Shown: positions 26,658 through 35,538, numbered from the stretch's first letter. The stretch is DNA of 64,000 nt from Psychrobacillus sp. FSL K6-4046 (GCF_038624605.1 NZ_CP152020.1:1295312-1359311), one strand, 5' to 3'. Notes: generated from the letters alone by a model not told the origin. A program made the numbers and translations.

Positions 26658-26693
26658 ATGAAGATTACTCAAATGAGTGATCTTCATTTTTTG
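26658..26693 (+). terminator. Terminator of the zinc-ribbon gene
   Basis: AATGAAGATTACTC / GAGTGATCTTCATT around AAAT, followed by T-rich sequence. Confidence 0.85.
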
Positions 26694-26746
26694 TTTTTGT
26701 TATTTGTGTAGTTAGAAATTTTCGTAAGTTCTACAATCTGGCAAAG

Positions 26747-26925
26747 AAGTTGTTTTCCGTTGCGGCGAACGCTTTCCGCGGGCACGGCTTAGGCCAACAG
26801 GATGTTGGTCAGGAAAACGTTGTCACACGATGTGACGTCCTTAGTTTTCTCTCCTTGAAACTCCCTCGCTGTGCTCGGTCCAGGGTCTTCAGCTCGCGCT
26901 ATTCCCGCTGGAGCATTCCTGTATT
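26747..26925 (+). repeat. Dispersed repeat family B, copy 1 (left part, interrupted)
   Basis: It shares TTGTTTTCCG, GCGGACGCTTTCCG-type, GGGCACGGCTT and TTCAGCTCGCGCT blocks with the copy at 41950. Between the arms is a variable centre with its own hairpin (GGCCAACA/TGTTGGTC). It stops at CCCGCTGGAG. The expected continuation AGTCGTCGCCTGCTCTCCAAAC is found at about 28673-28695, beyond the transposase gene. Confidence 0.75.
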
Positions 26926-28672
26926 ATAACTTTAAAGGCACTTGAAAAAAAAAGAACCCTCTTATATGATGCTAGAGTAACAACCAATGAATACTCAAAA
27001 CATATATAGGAGGGCCCCTTATGAATAATAGTACGAATCATAAAATTAATCAAGTGACTGAAAAGACGTTGGTCATCGGAATCGATATCGCCAAACGCAA
27101 ACATTACGCATGTGCTGTAGACGACCGTGGACGAGTATTGCATAAGTCCTTTCCCATCAGACAGTCGGCAGAAGGATTTACGACCTTCTATGAACAGCTA
27201 CTTGTATTACAAAACAAACATGAGAAATCAGAAATCCTTGTTGGGTTCGAACCAACAGGACACTACTGGATGAACCTAGCGGCCCATTTAACCGCGCATG
27301 ACATCCGCTATGTGTTCGTGAATCCTAGTCACGTGAAGAAATCCAAAGAATTGGATGACAATCTGCAGACAAAGAACGATGTGAAGGATGCGATGGTCAT
27401 CGCCAAGTTGATCCGCGATGGACGGTTCAGCTTCCCACGCATTTTAGAAGGCATCGAAGCGGAACTGCGCAATGGTGCATCCCATCGCGCCTCGCTTCAG
27501 AAAGAGCTTGGCATCATTACAAATCGAATCATTCGATGGACAGATCGGTTCTTCCCAGAATTCCAACATGTCTTTAAAGACATCGGGAAAACCGCCCTGG
27601 CTGTGCTGGAGAAAACACCATTACCAGAGGACCTTCGAGAAAAAGAAGTGGCGGAGCTACTCCCTTTCTACAAAGAGGTTGAAGGGTTAAAGTGTGTCTC
27701 TTCTCCCAAAATAATAAAACTCAAGGAAGCTGCCGAAATCTCGATTGGGTTGACCGAAGGCCTGGAAATGGCTCGATTTGAGATTCATTCCTTGGTGATG
27801 CAATATAGGCTCGTGGAACAACAGTATGAATTACTGGCAGAACGGTTACAAGAAATCGCTCAAGATATGCCCGATTATATATTTTTGTTATCTATCGAGG
27901 GGATCGGCTCCAATACAGCCATCGAGCTGTTATCAGAGGTAGGGCCCTTCACAAACTTTCGTAGTCCACGCCAAATCATCAAACTAGCGGGACTAACATT
28001 ACGTGAAAACTCCTCGGGTGAGCAAAAAGGACAAAAGAAGATTTCTAAACGAGGTCGCAAAAGATTGCGTGCAGCCCTCTTCCGAGCCATCTTGCCTATG
28101 ATTCGTTACAACCCTGCCTTTAAGGCACTATATCATTATTATATTGAACGCCCAGTAAACCCTTTAAGAAAGAAAGAAGCCATGGTGGTCTTATGTGGAA
28201 AACTATTAAAAATCGCACATGGCCTCTGTACAAAAAAACAGATGTTTCAATCAGAACGCATGATACAAGACCTGACCGTTCTTCAAACGGCAGCGTGAAC
28301 ACTTTCATTAGCTTTTAACTTAGTTGGATGACATAGAGAGCTGGCACAACCGCGACATTCGACTTCAAGTCCCTGCTGGAGCATAGCCGGCCTCTGCCTT
28401 ATGACTAGACCGAACGAAGGAATGTATGCGCGCGACGCAAAGAGATATGGGAGGGTACGTCATCATAAGTTCTGCAGAGAAACAGAGTGCATCCAAGAAT
28501 AACATATTTATGGGATTTTTAACCAAATTATTTAGCGGAGCACAGCCTTTGTTTCCAATATTTTTAATAAGTGGTTTATTGAGGTATCGAAAGTCAATTA
28601 GATGAACTCAGAAAAAATTTTTTCACTTTAAAAATACGTAATGAACCATTGGTATGACTACATTTTAAGAGG
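26926..28672 (+). mobile_element. IS110-family insertion sequence (approximate limits)
   Basis: Limits are inferred from the interrupted family B repeat: left arm ending CTGGAG near 26925, right arm resuming GGGAGTCG near 28671. IS110 elements normally lack terminal inverted repeats, and none was seen. The segment holds one transposase gene, a short left flank (about 95 bases) and a long right flank (28299-28672). The first 200 bases of that flank are GC-rich and structured-looking (CCTGCTGGAGCATAGCCGG, GCGCGCGACGC). The remainder to dnaN is AT-rich; the true right end may be nearer 28480. Confidence 0.55.
27021..28298 (+). CDS. IS110-family transposase (DEDD recombinase)
   Basis: The 425-residue product has the N-terminal RuvC-like DEDD domain: D22 in VIGIDIAKRKH, E77 in GFEPTGHYW, D120 and D123 in KNDVKDAMVIA. 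A coiled middle follows, then the C-terminal transposase_20 domain with LLSIEGIGSNTAIELLSEVG, IKLAGLT and the ENSSGEQKG segment containing the serine cluster. It appears intact. IS110 recombinases act with an element-encoded guide (bridge/seek) RNA. GGAGG lies about 10 bases before ATG 27021. Its GC content is higher than that of its neighbours, consistent with transfer. Confidence 0.93.
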   Translation: MNNSTNHKINQVTEKTLVIGIDIAKRKHYACAVDDRGRVLHKSFPIRQSAEGFTTFYEQLLVLQNKHEKSEILVGFEPTGHYWMNLAAHLTAHDIRYVFVNPSHVKKSKELDDNLQTKNDVKDAMVIAKLIRDGRFSFPRILEGIEAELRNGASHRASLQKELGIITNRIIRWTDRFFPEFQHVFKDIGKTALAVLEKTPLPEDLREKEVAELLPFYKEVEGLKCVSSPKIIKLKEAAEISIGLTEGLEMARFEIHSLVMQYRLVEQQYELLAERLQEIAQDMPDYIFLLSIEGIGSNTAIELLSEVGPFTNFRSPRQIIKLAGLTLRENSSGEQKGQKKISKRGRKRLRAALFRAILPMIRYNPAFKALYHYYIERPVNPLRKKEAMVVLCGKLLKIAHGLCTKKQMFQSERMIQDLTVLQTAA

Positions 28673-28695
28673 GAGTCGTCGCCTGCTCTCCAAAC
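28671..28695 (+). repeat. Dispersed repeat family B, copy 1 (right remnant)
   Basis: GGGAGTCGTCGCCTGCTCTCC followed by AAAC matches the right arm of family B (42050-42075). It would restore a complete copy if joined to the left part ending at 26925. From here to the next gene at 28817 only a possible 11-codon frame (28747) is seen. Confidence 0.6.
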
Positions 28696-28816
28696 GCCAC
28701 CACATGTAAATCACAAAGACATTTATACATAAAAGGGGAGAAAAGTATGAAGGAGGTATTGGGAAGGAGTTTGTCGAATTAGGAATACTTATGATTAAAA
28801 CGAGGTGGACCTTTAG

Positions 28817-29947
28817 ATGGAATTTATAATTGATAATGATTTCTTTAGTAAAGCAATTTCAGATGTTAATAGAGCCGTGACTTTCAAAACGCCTTTTCCA
28901 ATTCTTACAGGTATTAAGATTACTGCTGATAAAAATAGCTTAACGCTAGTCGGAAGTAATTCTGATATTGTTATTGAGACAATTATCCCTTTAATGAATG
29001 ATGGAGTAAAAGTGCTGGAAGTTTATAGACCAGGGAGTGTTGTAATTTCAGCAAAATACTTAAGTGAAATTGTTAAGAAGCTACCTGGAAAAATACATAT
29101 AAATGTAGATGAGAAACAAGTAGTAACCATTCAATCCGATGAAATTGTAACGAAATTATACGGGTTTCATGCAGATGATTACCCTAGTCTGCCTAAAATC
29201 GATGAGGCTAAATATATTAAAATTCCAAGTATTGAATTACTGGAGATTATTAAACAAACTGTGTTTGCGGTTTCAAAGAGTGAGTCTAGGCCTGTCTTAA
29301 CCGGAGTGAATATGTCGTTTAAAGATCAGCGATTAAAGTGTGTGGCAACCAATTCCCAACGTTTGGCTTTAAGAGATATTGAAATAAAATCAAATATAGA
29401 GGGGTCTTTCAACGTACCAGGAACAAGTTTGAATGAACTAGCCAAAATAATAAGTAATGAAGATAGTGTAATACATATTTTTATATCAGACCGGTATATG
29501 ACATTTAAATCAAATACAATCTCCCTATTTTCTAGATTGATCGATGGCAATTATCCTAACGTCAGCGGATTGTTCCCAAGTAATTCGAACACAATAATCA
29601 CCCTTAATACCAATCAGCTATTAAAGGGGATAGATAGAGCTTGCCTTTTTGCAAGCGAATGGAAGAATAACAATGTTCATCTTGAAATAATGAATGGTTC
29701 AAAAATAAAAATTTCCTCCAACTCCTCAGAGATAGGAAAAATTGAAGAAACCTTACCCATTAAGGAGATTTCTGGTGAGACAAGCTTAAATATTTCGCTA
29801 GATGGTAGTTTTTTAATGGACGCTTTAAAAGCTATCAAGGAAGAAGAGGTTAGAATACGTTTTACTGGCTCCATGAGACCGATCATAATGGAACCAATCG
29901 GCAATATTTCTTATTTACATCTGATTTCACCCGTACGTACATACTAA
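28817..29947 (+). CDS. dnaN: DNA polymerase III beta subunit paralogue (sliding clamp)
   Basis: The 376-residue product is collinear with DnaN: N-terminal domain with FPILTGIKI, domain 2 with SESRPVLTGVNMSF and VATNSQRLAL, domain 3 with GNYPNVSGLFPS, and the invariant clamp C-terminus ending SPVRTY. All three clamp domains are present without frameshift. The normal dnaN lies next to dnaA at oriC; here it stands alone between an IS110 element and rpsD, so this is most likely a second clamp. Its upstream region carries insertion-sequence debris, suggesting acquisition. Whether it serves replication, repair or a mobile element is unknown. A weak ribosome site (CGAGGTGG) precedes ATG 28817. Confidence 0.9.
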   Translation: MEFIIDNDFFSKAISDVNRAVTFKTPFPILTGIKITADKNSLTLVGSNSDIVIETIIPLMNDGVKVLEVYRPGSVVISAKYLSEIVKKLPGKIHINVDEKQVVTIQSDEIVTKLYGFHADDYPSLPKIDEAKYIKIPSIELLEIIKQTVFAVSKSESRPVLTGVNMSFKDQRLKCVATNSQRLALRDIEIKSNIEGSFNVPGTSLNELAKIISNEDSVIHIFISDRYMTFKSNTISLFSRLIDGNYPNVSGLFPSNSNTIITLNTNQLLKGIDRACLFASEWKNNNVHLEIMNGSKIKISSNSSEIGKIEETLPIKEISGETSLNISLDGSFLMDALKAIKEEEVRIRFTGSMRPIIMEPIGNISYLHLISPVRTY

Positions 29948-30021
29948 GATGTTAAGACCGTCTAGTAAGAGGGACCCGATTTTCTCTCTTCGGATATATG
30001 GAGAAGGATAAACATAAGAAA

Positions 30022-30066
30022 AAACCCTAGGGAGGTTGAATTAACAACATTCCTAGGGTTTTGCTT
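30022..30066. terminator. Shared terminator of the dnaN paralogue and rpsD
   Basis: AAACCCTAGG...GGTTG pairs with CAAC...CCTAGGGTTT around AATTAA, with A and T runs on both sides, between convergent genes. Confidence 0.8.
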
Positions 30067-30087
30067 GTCGGTTACTAAGCGACAGAA

Positions 30088-30690
30088 TTAACGAGAGTAG
30101 AACTCAACGATTAGAGATTCGTTGATTTCAGCTGATAATTCGCTACGCTCTGGAAGGCGAACGAAAGTACCAACTTTGTTGTCTGCGTCAAATGTAAGGT
30201 ATTCTGGTACGAAGTTATTAACTTCCATAGATTCGTTTACAACATCTAGGTTTTGAGATTTTTCACGAAGTGAAATTTCTTGACCTGGTTTTAAACGGTA
30301 TGAAGGAATATCAACGCGTTTACCGTCAACCATAATATGACCATGGTTAACTAATTGACGAGCTCCACGACGAGTGCGAGCAAGACCTAAACGGTATACA
30401 ATGTTATCAAGGCGAGTTTCAAGAAGGATCATGAAGTTTTCACCATGTTTACCTTGCATTTTACCAGCTTTATCAAACAAAGTACGGAATTGACGTTCGT
30501 TAACACCATAAGTGTGACGAAGTTTTTGTTTTTCTTGTAATTGAAGACCGTACTCAGTTAATTTTTTACGTTGGTTAGGACCGTGTTGTCCTGGTGCGTA
30601 TGGGCGTTTTTCTAATTCTTTACCAGTACCACTTAGTGAGATACCAAGACGACGTGATAATTTCCATGCTGGACCTGTATAGCGAGCCAT
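30088..30690 (-). CDS. rpsD: 30S ribosomal protein S4
   Basis: The 200-residue product starts [16 protein letters not shown] and contains the S4 domain ([30 protein letters not shown]), typical of the zinc-free Bacillus S4. S4 nucleates 30S assembly on 16S rRNA and represses its own mRNA. ATG 30690 has AAAGGAGG upstream; the frame extends to 30747 but those codons are leader. rpsD is monocistronic, as in B. subtilis. Confidence 0.98.
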   Translation of the reverse strand: MARYTGPAWKLSRRLGISLSGTGKELEKRPYAPGQHGPNQRKKLTEYGLQLQEKQKLRHTYGVNERQFRTLFDKAGKMQGKHGENFMILLETRLDNIVYRLGLARTRRGARQLVNHGHIMVDGKRVDIPSYRLKPGQEISLREKSQNLDVVNESMEVNNFVPEYLTFDADNKVGTFVRLPERSELSAEINESLIVEFYSR

Positions 30691-30880
30691 GAATGACTCC
30701 TCCTTTGTATTGGTTTTATTTTGTTGTAAAATAAGAACCAGATGCATTCAGACTAGCAGCCATTTCGTTTTCATGTATCATCGCCCTAGCAGCCGAGGGT
30801 TACGGGATACACCATCTATTTAAATAGAGGAACAAAATGAACAATCTAATCCATACAACTGCTGCATTTATTTTACACAA
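30691..30880 (-). promoter_or_regulatory. rpsD leader, candidate S4 autoregulatory RNA
   Basis: The roughly 190-base untranslated leader on the minus strand contains two GGCTGCTAG repeats and complementary segments able to form nested stems before the ribosome site. Firmicutes rpsD leaders bind S4 and block translation, so the same role is inferred. I did not fold it. Confidence 0.5.
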
Positions 30881-30885
30881 AGACT

Positions 30886-30914
30886 ATTGTATCTCGTGCA
30901 CTGTTGAAAGTCAA
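30886..30914 (-). promoter_or_regulatory. Sigma-A promoter of rpsD
   Basis: On the minus strand TTGACT (30914-30909), exactly 17 bases, then TACAAT (30891-30886). Confidence 0.75.
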
Positions 30915-31059
30915 TCATATACATTAGTTAATTAATATTATAGCTATTTTGGTAAATTGAATATATTGACAAGACGGTAATTTTATAGTCAAATTGAATT
31001 ATAAGGGTATTGGGATAAAAGTATCATAACTTCTCTCCGAAAGCTAAGAGGTGTAATAG

Positions 31060-32919
31060 ATGGCAAACGATATAGACTTAACAAAATTTAAAGGTAGAGT
31101 TTTTGACTTATGGACCGATTATACTTTCAGTCAAGACAGTGAGATTAATTGGTTTGAAGAACTCAAAGTATTGTTGGCTGAGTTTTTTGACGTTAGGTTT
31201 GCCACCTATTATAAACAGGATGCCCATACTTTCATTCAACTGAATTGGAATCACTCACTCATTAAAAAAAGAGAAGCCATTAGATGGATAGAAATAGAAG
31301 GTTTCTTCTATGAAAAAGACTATGCAGAGATTCCTTTTATAAGAAAAGGAGAAAAACAGTGTGGTGAAGTTTCTATTTTGTTTAGAAGTGAGGATCATGA
31401 GATTCTAGGGATGTTAGTAATGGAAGCAACAGAGAAATGGGAAAAATTCGCGAAGACATCTGAAGTAAATGAATTTATACTAATCATTAGCAAATTAGTA
31501 AGAATGGTTAGAAAATCTATCTTCTTAACAGAACAGGAGCACCAATACAGAAATCTTTTTAACGTGACAAAAATGTTCCATTCTACACTTGAGGTAGATC
31601 AAATCTTAAAAGGAACATTATTGGCTGTTCAGGATGCTTTTCCTGACTTTGAAAATACATTGATTCTCTCTAACGATCAAGATCGTAAAACTTCTGTTCC
31701 ATATAAATTATTTGATTATACCTCGGAGAGACCTAGTACTGTGGAAGCGTACGTATCCGGAGAAATAACTTCAGATTTAGTAGAAAATTCGAAGATGAAA
31801 CTATTAAATATACCAATAAAGGGGAAGCAGGGGATCTACGGTATCCTACAAGTATCTACCCCGATGGATTATCTGTTTTCAATCAGGCAGAAGGAATTTA
31901 TGAAGATGCTTGCTGCTACTGCTGGAAACGCCCTAGAAAATGCTAAGTTGTTTATTCAATCTCACCGTTTAGTTGGTGACTTACAATTAATCAATGAGAC
32001 GACTCATAAATTGAATATGAATTTATCGCAAGAAGACATGGTCATATTCTTAAAAAATCAATTAATGAAATCATTTCAGCCAGAGCATGTTTGTTTTGTA
32101 TTTATAGAGGATGATGAATACTCGATCAGTGTAGCTAGCTCTGATTATTTTTACACATTAGAAGGCCAAATGTATATTCAACATGTAGGAAACCAATTTA
32201 AAAAGCTTAAGGATTCACTGTTTGTGGCTGATTTCAATCGACTAAGTAATACGAACGTTGCATATCGATCTCTTGTGGCAATTCCTTTAAGAGAACAAGA
32301 AAAGATTACTGGGTTTAGCATAGTATTGCACAGCGATCCGTACTATTTTTCCTTCGATAGCTTCAAATTGATGCAATCCTTAATACAGCATTCCTCCTTG
32401 GCCCTTACTAATTCCGCGCTGCGCAATAAATTACAAGAAATGGTTGATCGTGACCACCTGACCAATCTCTATGCAAGAAGCTATTTAGATAGATACGTAG
32501 AGGAGTCTATGATTAATGATACTAGTGGGATATTCGTACTAATGGATATCGACAACTTTAAACAAGTGAATGATACTCATGGCCATCAGGTCGGAGACAG
32601 TATTCTTAAACAAATTGCAACGGTTATTGATAAAAAAGTAGAACAAGTAGGAATAGGTGCAAGATGGGGTGGAGAAGAGCTAGCTCTCTATTTTCCCCAG
32701 ATGTCTGTGGAGGATGGTAAGAGAATTTGTGCCGACCTCTTAGAAATAATCCCTATTTATACAAATCCAAGTGTGACCGTTTCTGTTGGTTTATCTGGGT
32801 GGAGTAAAAGAGGGAATGCTGACTTTCATAATTTGTTTCATCATGCAGATATTGCACTATATGAAGCGAAAAATAATGGAAAAAACCAGCTATGTATTTA
32901 CGAGGTAACTTGTCATTAA
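31060..32919 (+). CDS. ytrP: GAF-GGDEF protein (YtrP-like diguanylate cyclase)
   Basis: The 619-residue protein has no signal or membrane segment. Two GAF-like sensory regions (about residues 165-300 and 310-440) precede a GGDEF domain (about 455-615) with DHLTNLYARSYLDR, FVLMDIDNFKQVNDTHGHQVGD and the active-site motif RWGGEELALYF. GGEEL is catalytically competent in other cyclases, so cyclic-di-GMP synthesis is plausible. The product-inhibition site RxxD is absent upstream of GGEEL. GAGGTG precedes ATG 31060. B. subtilis ytrP lies next to rpsD in the same way. Confidence 0.88.
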   Translation: MANDIDLTKFKGRVFDLWTDYTFSQDSEINWFEELKVLLAEFFDVRFATYYKQDAHTFIQLNWNHSLIKKREAIRWIEIEGFFYEKDYAEIPFIRKGEKQCGEVSILFRSEDHEILGMLVMEATEKWEKFAKTSEVNEFILIISKLVRMVRKSIFLTEQEHQYRNLFNVTKMFHSTLEVDQILKGTLLAVQDAFPDFENTLILSNDQDRKTSVPYKLFDYTSERPSTVEAYVSGEITSDLVENSKMKLLNIPIKGKQGIYGILQVSTPMDYLFSIRQKEFMKMLAATAGNALENAKLFIQSHRLVGDLQLINETTHKLNMNLSQEDMVIFLKNQLMKSFQPEHVCFVFIEDDEYSISVASSDYFYTLEGQMYIQHVGNQFKKLKDSLFVADFNRLSNTNVAYRSLVAIPLREQEKITGFSIVLHSDPYYFSFDSFKLMQSLIQHSSLALTNSALRNKLQEMVDRDHLTNLYARSYLDRYVEESMINDTSGIFVLMDIDNFKQVNDTHGHQVGDSILKQIATVIDKKVEQVGIGARWGGEELALYFPQMSVEDGKRICADLLEIIPIYTNPSVTVSVGLSGWSKRGNADFHNLFHHADIALYEAKNNGKNQLCIYEVTCH

Positions 32920-32963
32920 GATGAGTTGCCTTTTCTTTTTTTGGAAATATGTGTACACTATAT

Positions 32964-32979
32964 TTGAAAGCGTTTACAA
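32964..32979 (+). promoter_or_regulatory. Consensus cre (CcpA-binding) site before the methionine gamma-lyase gene
   Basis: TTGAAAGCGTTTACAA satisfies every position of WTGNAARCGNWWWCAW. It ends where the ribosome site AAGGGGTG begins, 16 bases before the start codon, and overlaps or directly follows possible -10 sequences (TACACT, TATATT), so repression or roadblock is expected. Confidence 0.85.
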
Positions 32980-32994
32980 AAGGGGTGCACGATT

Positions 32995-34182
32995 TTGGGA
33001 AAATCATCAATGGAAAAAGAAACATCACTTATTCATCAAGGATACGCCACAGAGGACCATCGTGACAGTTTAGCGGTTCCACTCTATCAAACTTCTACAT
33101 TTGCATTTGAAAATGCAGAGCAAGGTGCGAAACGGTTTGCAGGAGAGGAAGCAGGCGGTATTTATTCCCGGTTGGGTAATCCGACTGTCCAAGTGCTAGA
33201 GCAAAGAATGGCAGCAATAGAAAATGGAGAGGGTGCACTTGCTTTTGGGTCGGGGATGGCCGCAGTAAGTACAATCCTAGTATATTTGACTAAAGCGGGT
33301 GACCATATCTTATGCACAAGAGGAATTTATGGTTGTACATTTGGGTTACTGAACATAATGGAGGAAAAATATAATATTTCGCATAGCTTGGAAAAGTTGT
33401 CAACCGAAGAAGAAATTGAGGCAGCTATTAAACCAAATACGACATGTATTTACGTGGAAACACCGATCAATCCAACGATGGAAATCGTGGATATCGCATT
33501 AATCGTCAAGATTGCACAGAAACACAATATTCCGGTAGTAGTGGATAACACTTTCTGTTCTCCATATCTACAAAATCCGTTAGACTTAGGAGCAAACTTC
33601 GTGCTGCATAGTGCAACGAAGTATATTAACGGCCATGGTGATGTGATAGCTGGGATTCTAGTAGGTAAGGAAAAAGAGCAAATGGACATCATTCGTTCGA
33701 CTGTTCAGAAGGACTTTGGAGGCATCATATCACCATTTGATGCGTGGCTGTTAATTAGAGGGTTAAAAACGTTACATGTCAGAATGGATAGACATTCTAG
33801 TAACGCTGAAAAAGTATTTACATTTTTAGAGTCCCATCCTTCTATTCAGTCCATTTATTATCCTTTCGATCAAAAAAATCCTCAGTATGAGGTAGCAAAA
33901 AGGCAAATGAAAAACGGGGGAGGACTAATTTCATTTGCTATTAAGGGTGGTAAGGAAAAAGCCCAGCAGTTTATGAATGCTCTTTCGCTCATTAAAATCG
34001 CAGTAAGCCTAGGAGATGCCGAGACACTAATCCAACATCCAGCAACTATGACCCACTCTGTTGTACCTAGCAAAGAGAGAATTGCTATGGGTATAACCGA
34101 TGGATTACTAAGACTGTCAGTTGGTCTTGAAAACTCAGAAGACATTATTAGAGATTTAGAGCAAGCCTTAGATAAATTGTAA
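32995..34182 (+). CDS. Methionine gamma-lyase-type PLP enzyme (Cys/Met metabolism family)
   Basis: The 395-residue fold-type I PLP enzyme has YSRLGNPTVQVLEQRMA, K209 in SATKYINGHGD as the PLP lysine, and VVVDNTFCSPYLQ. C114 in IYGCTFGL occupies the position of the cysteine characteristic of methionine gamma-lyases, which split methionine to methanethiol, ammonia and 2-oxobutyrate; cystathionine lyases usually differ there. TTG 32995 is preceded by AAGGGGTG at 8 bases; the next ATG (33010) lacks one. It is inserted between ytrP-like and ytsP genes, where B. subtilis has no such gene. Control by CcpA would link it to carbon supply. Confidence 0.85.
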   Translation: MGKSSMEKETSLIHQGYATEDHRDSLAVPLYQTSTFAFENAEQGAKRFAGEEAGGIYSRLGNPTVQVLEQRMAAIENGEGALAFGSGMAAVSTILVYLTKAGDHILCTRGIYGCTFGLLNIMEEKYNISHSLEKLSTEEEIEAAIKPNTTCIYVETPINPTMEIVDIALIVKIAQKHNIPVVVDNTFCSPYLQNPLDLGANFVLHSATKYINGHGDVIAGILVGKEKEQMDIIRSTVQKDFGGIISPFDAWLLIRGLKTLHVRMDRHSSNAEKVFTFLESHPSIQSIYYPFDQKNPQYEVAKRQMKNGGGLISFAIKGGKEKAQQFMNALSLIKIAVSLGDAETLIQHPATMTHSVVPSKERIAMGITDGLLRLSVGLENSEDIIRDLEQALDKL

Positions 34183-34188
34183 AAAAAC

Positions 34189-34228
34189 GAAAGAGGATGA
34201 AATGACAGAAGTCATCACATCCTCTTTC
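34189..34228. terminator. Terminator between the lyase gene and ytsP
   Basis: GAAAGAGGATG / CATCCTCTTTC with an inner ATGA/TCAT step. The minus-strand side is followed by a T run, and it lies between convergent genes. Confidence 0.8.
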
Positions 34229-34246
34229 AATCTAGTTAACTAGAAG

Positions 34247-34726
34247 TTATATATGCTTAATAAGGACCTCTACGAACTGCTCTAGTCCTTTTCCATCCTC
34301 AGCAGTAAATCGATCTTTTATAGGGCTATCAATATCTAAAACTCCGAGAAGTTTACCCTCTCTTACAATAGGAACAACAATTTCTGATTGCGAAGCGGCA
34401 TCACAAGCTATATGACCAGGAAATGCATGAACATCAGGTACGATAATTGTTTCCTGTGTTTCCGCTGCTGTACCACATACGCCTTTACCAAGTGAAATAC
34501 GAACACAAGCAGGTAGACCTTGGAATGGTCCGAGCACAAGTCCACCATCTTCGACTAGGTAAAACCCAACCCAATTAATTTTGTCGAAGAACTGGTTTAA
34601 AAGAGCAGAGGCGTTACTTAAGTTGGCAATTTCATTAGTTTCGCCCTCTAAAAGAGCATCTAGCTGTTTACACAATAATGAATAGCTAGCGGACAAGTCA
34701 GTTGAATAGTTAGTTGTTTGAAACAT
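34247..34726 (-). CDS. ytsP: Free methionine-(R)-sulfoxide reductase (GAF domain)
   Basis: It reduces free methionine-R-sulfoxide. The 159-residue GAF protein has INWVGFYLVEDGGLVLGPFQG, three cysteines in the positions used by fRMsr (PACVRI, GVCGTA and HIACD) and the ending VLDIDSP. ATG 34726 is preferred over ATG 34732 because GGAGA sits 7 bases before it. It follows hisJ by 14 bases in the same operon, the order known from B. subtilis. The methionine gamma-lyase gene beside it is convergent and separately controlled. Confidence 0.93.
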   Translation of the reverse strand: MFQTTNYSTDLSASYSLLCKQLDALLEGETNEIANLSNASALLNQFFDKINWVGFYLVEDGGLVLGPFQGLPACVRISLGKGVCGTAAETQETIIVPDVHAFPGHIACDAASQSEIVVPIVREGKLLGVLDIDSPIKDRFTAEDGKGLEQFVEVLIKHI

Positions 34727-34740
34727 ATACATTCTCCAAT

Positions 34741-35538
34741 CTACAAGATATTATTAAAACATTTATAATACTGGTGTAAATCTTTTGCTTGGTGCGCATC
34801 TGATCCAAAAACTATAGGTATACCTAATTCCTTTGCCAGAGAAATATAGGGAATTGGAGGATAGCTCTCTTTGCAAAAAGGCTTAGCAAGACCCGCACTA
34901 TTTGCATCTAACTCTAACAATCTATTCCTCATTTCTACTAATATACCTAAGATGTCTTCATGATCATCAACAATTTCAGAAAGTGCATGCTGAAACTTAT
35001 GTACAAGTGTAATATGTCCGATCCGTTTTGGCTTATATATTCCTAAGTCGCTCGTTATTGAATCCATCAACGTTTTGTAATACAATTTATAGACAGACAT
35101 AGGACTACCAAGTTTTTCGACGAATCTCAGGTAAACTTCCTTAGAATAATCGATACATACATATTGATTTTGATCGAGTAAAAAATGTACGGATAGAATG
35201 GAATCGTCTAAATAACTTCCATAATTGTTTAAAAACTCCGTAGTTTCTGATTCAAAACCTGAAATATAATCAATCTCTAAGCCTGTAGATATAACAATAT
35301 CTCGTTTATACTGTTTTTTCAACTGATTTAGTTCCGTTAAATAGGCCTCTAAGCGATGAAAATCCATACCACTATCTTTATCTGGCGTGGGATCTATAAA
35401 GCTGGAAGGCAACGGAGCATGCTCGGTAAAAGTGATTTCTTGAAAACCATTTAGAATAGCCTTTTCAATATACTGGTTAAAACTATCCAGTGTTCCATGA
35501 GGACAGTAAGGGGTATGTATATGTCCATCTTTTTTCAT
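34741..35538 (-). CDS. hisJ: Histidinol-phosphatase, PHP family
   Basis: It hydrolyses histidinol phosphate in histidine biosynthesis. The 265-residue PHP-fold enzyme has DGHIHTPYCPHG (metal ligands, residues 4-15), TEHAPLP, a central GLEIDYI, and C-terminal GSDAHQAKDL. ATG 35538 is preceded by AAAGGAGC; the upstream frame to 35583 has no ribosome site. It is the first gene of the hisJ-ytsP operon and is away from other his genes, as in B. subtilis. Confidence 0.92.
   Translation of the reverse strand: MKKDGHIHTPYCPHGTLDSFNQYIEKAILNGFQEITFTEHAPLPSSFIDPTPDKDSGMDFHRLEAYLTELNQLKKQYKRDIVISTGLEIDYISGFESETTEFLNNYGSYLDDSILSVHFLLDQNQYVCIDYSKEVYLRFVEKLGSPMSVYKLYYKTLMDSITSDLGIYKPKRIGHITLVHKFQHALSEIVDDHEDILGILVEMRNRLLELDANSAGLAKPFCKESYPPIPYISLAKELGIPIVFGSDAHQAKDLHQYYKCFNNIL

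Noticed and set aside
26747-26925. Possible tRNA or small structured RNA gene because of GC-rich hairpins
   Set aside because: No cloverleaf or T-arm sequence; the match to other family B copies explains it.
28510-28605. 32-codon frame with a hydrophobic middle in the right flank of the IS110 element
   Set aside because: No ribosome site and no recognisable similarity; most likely chance within element or flank DNA.
28747-28782. Eleven-codon frame with AAAGGGGAG upstream, before the dnaN paralogue
   Set aside because: Could be a leader peptide, but no attenuator structure follows it.
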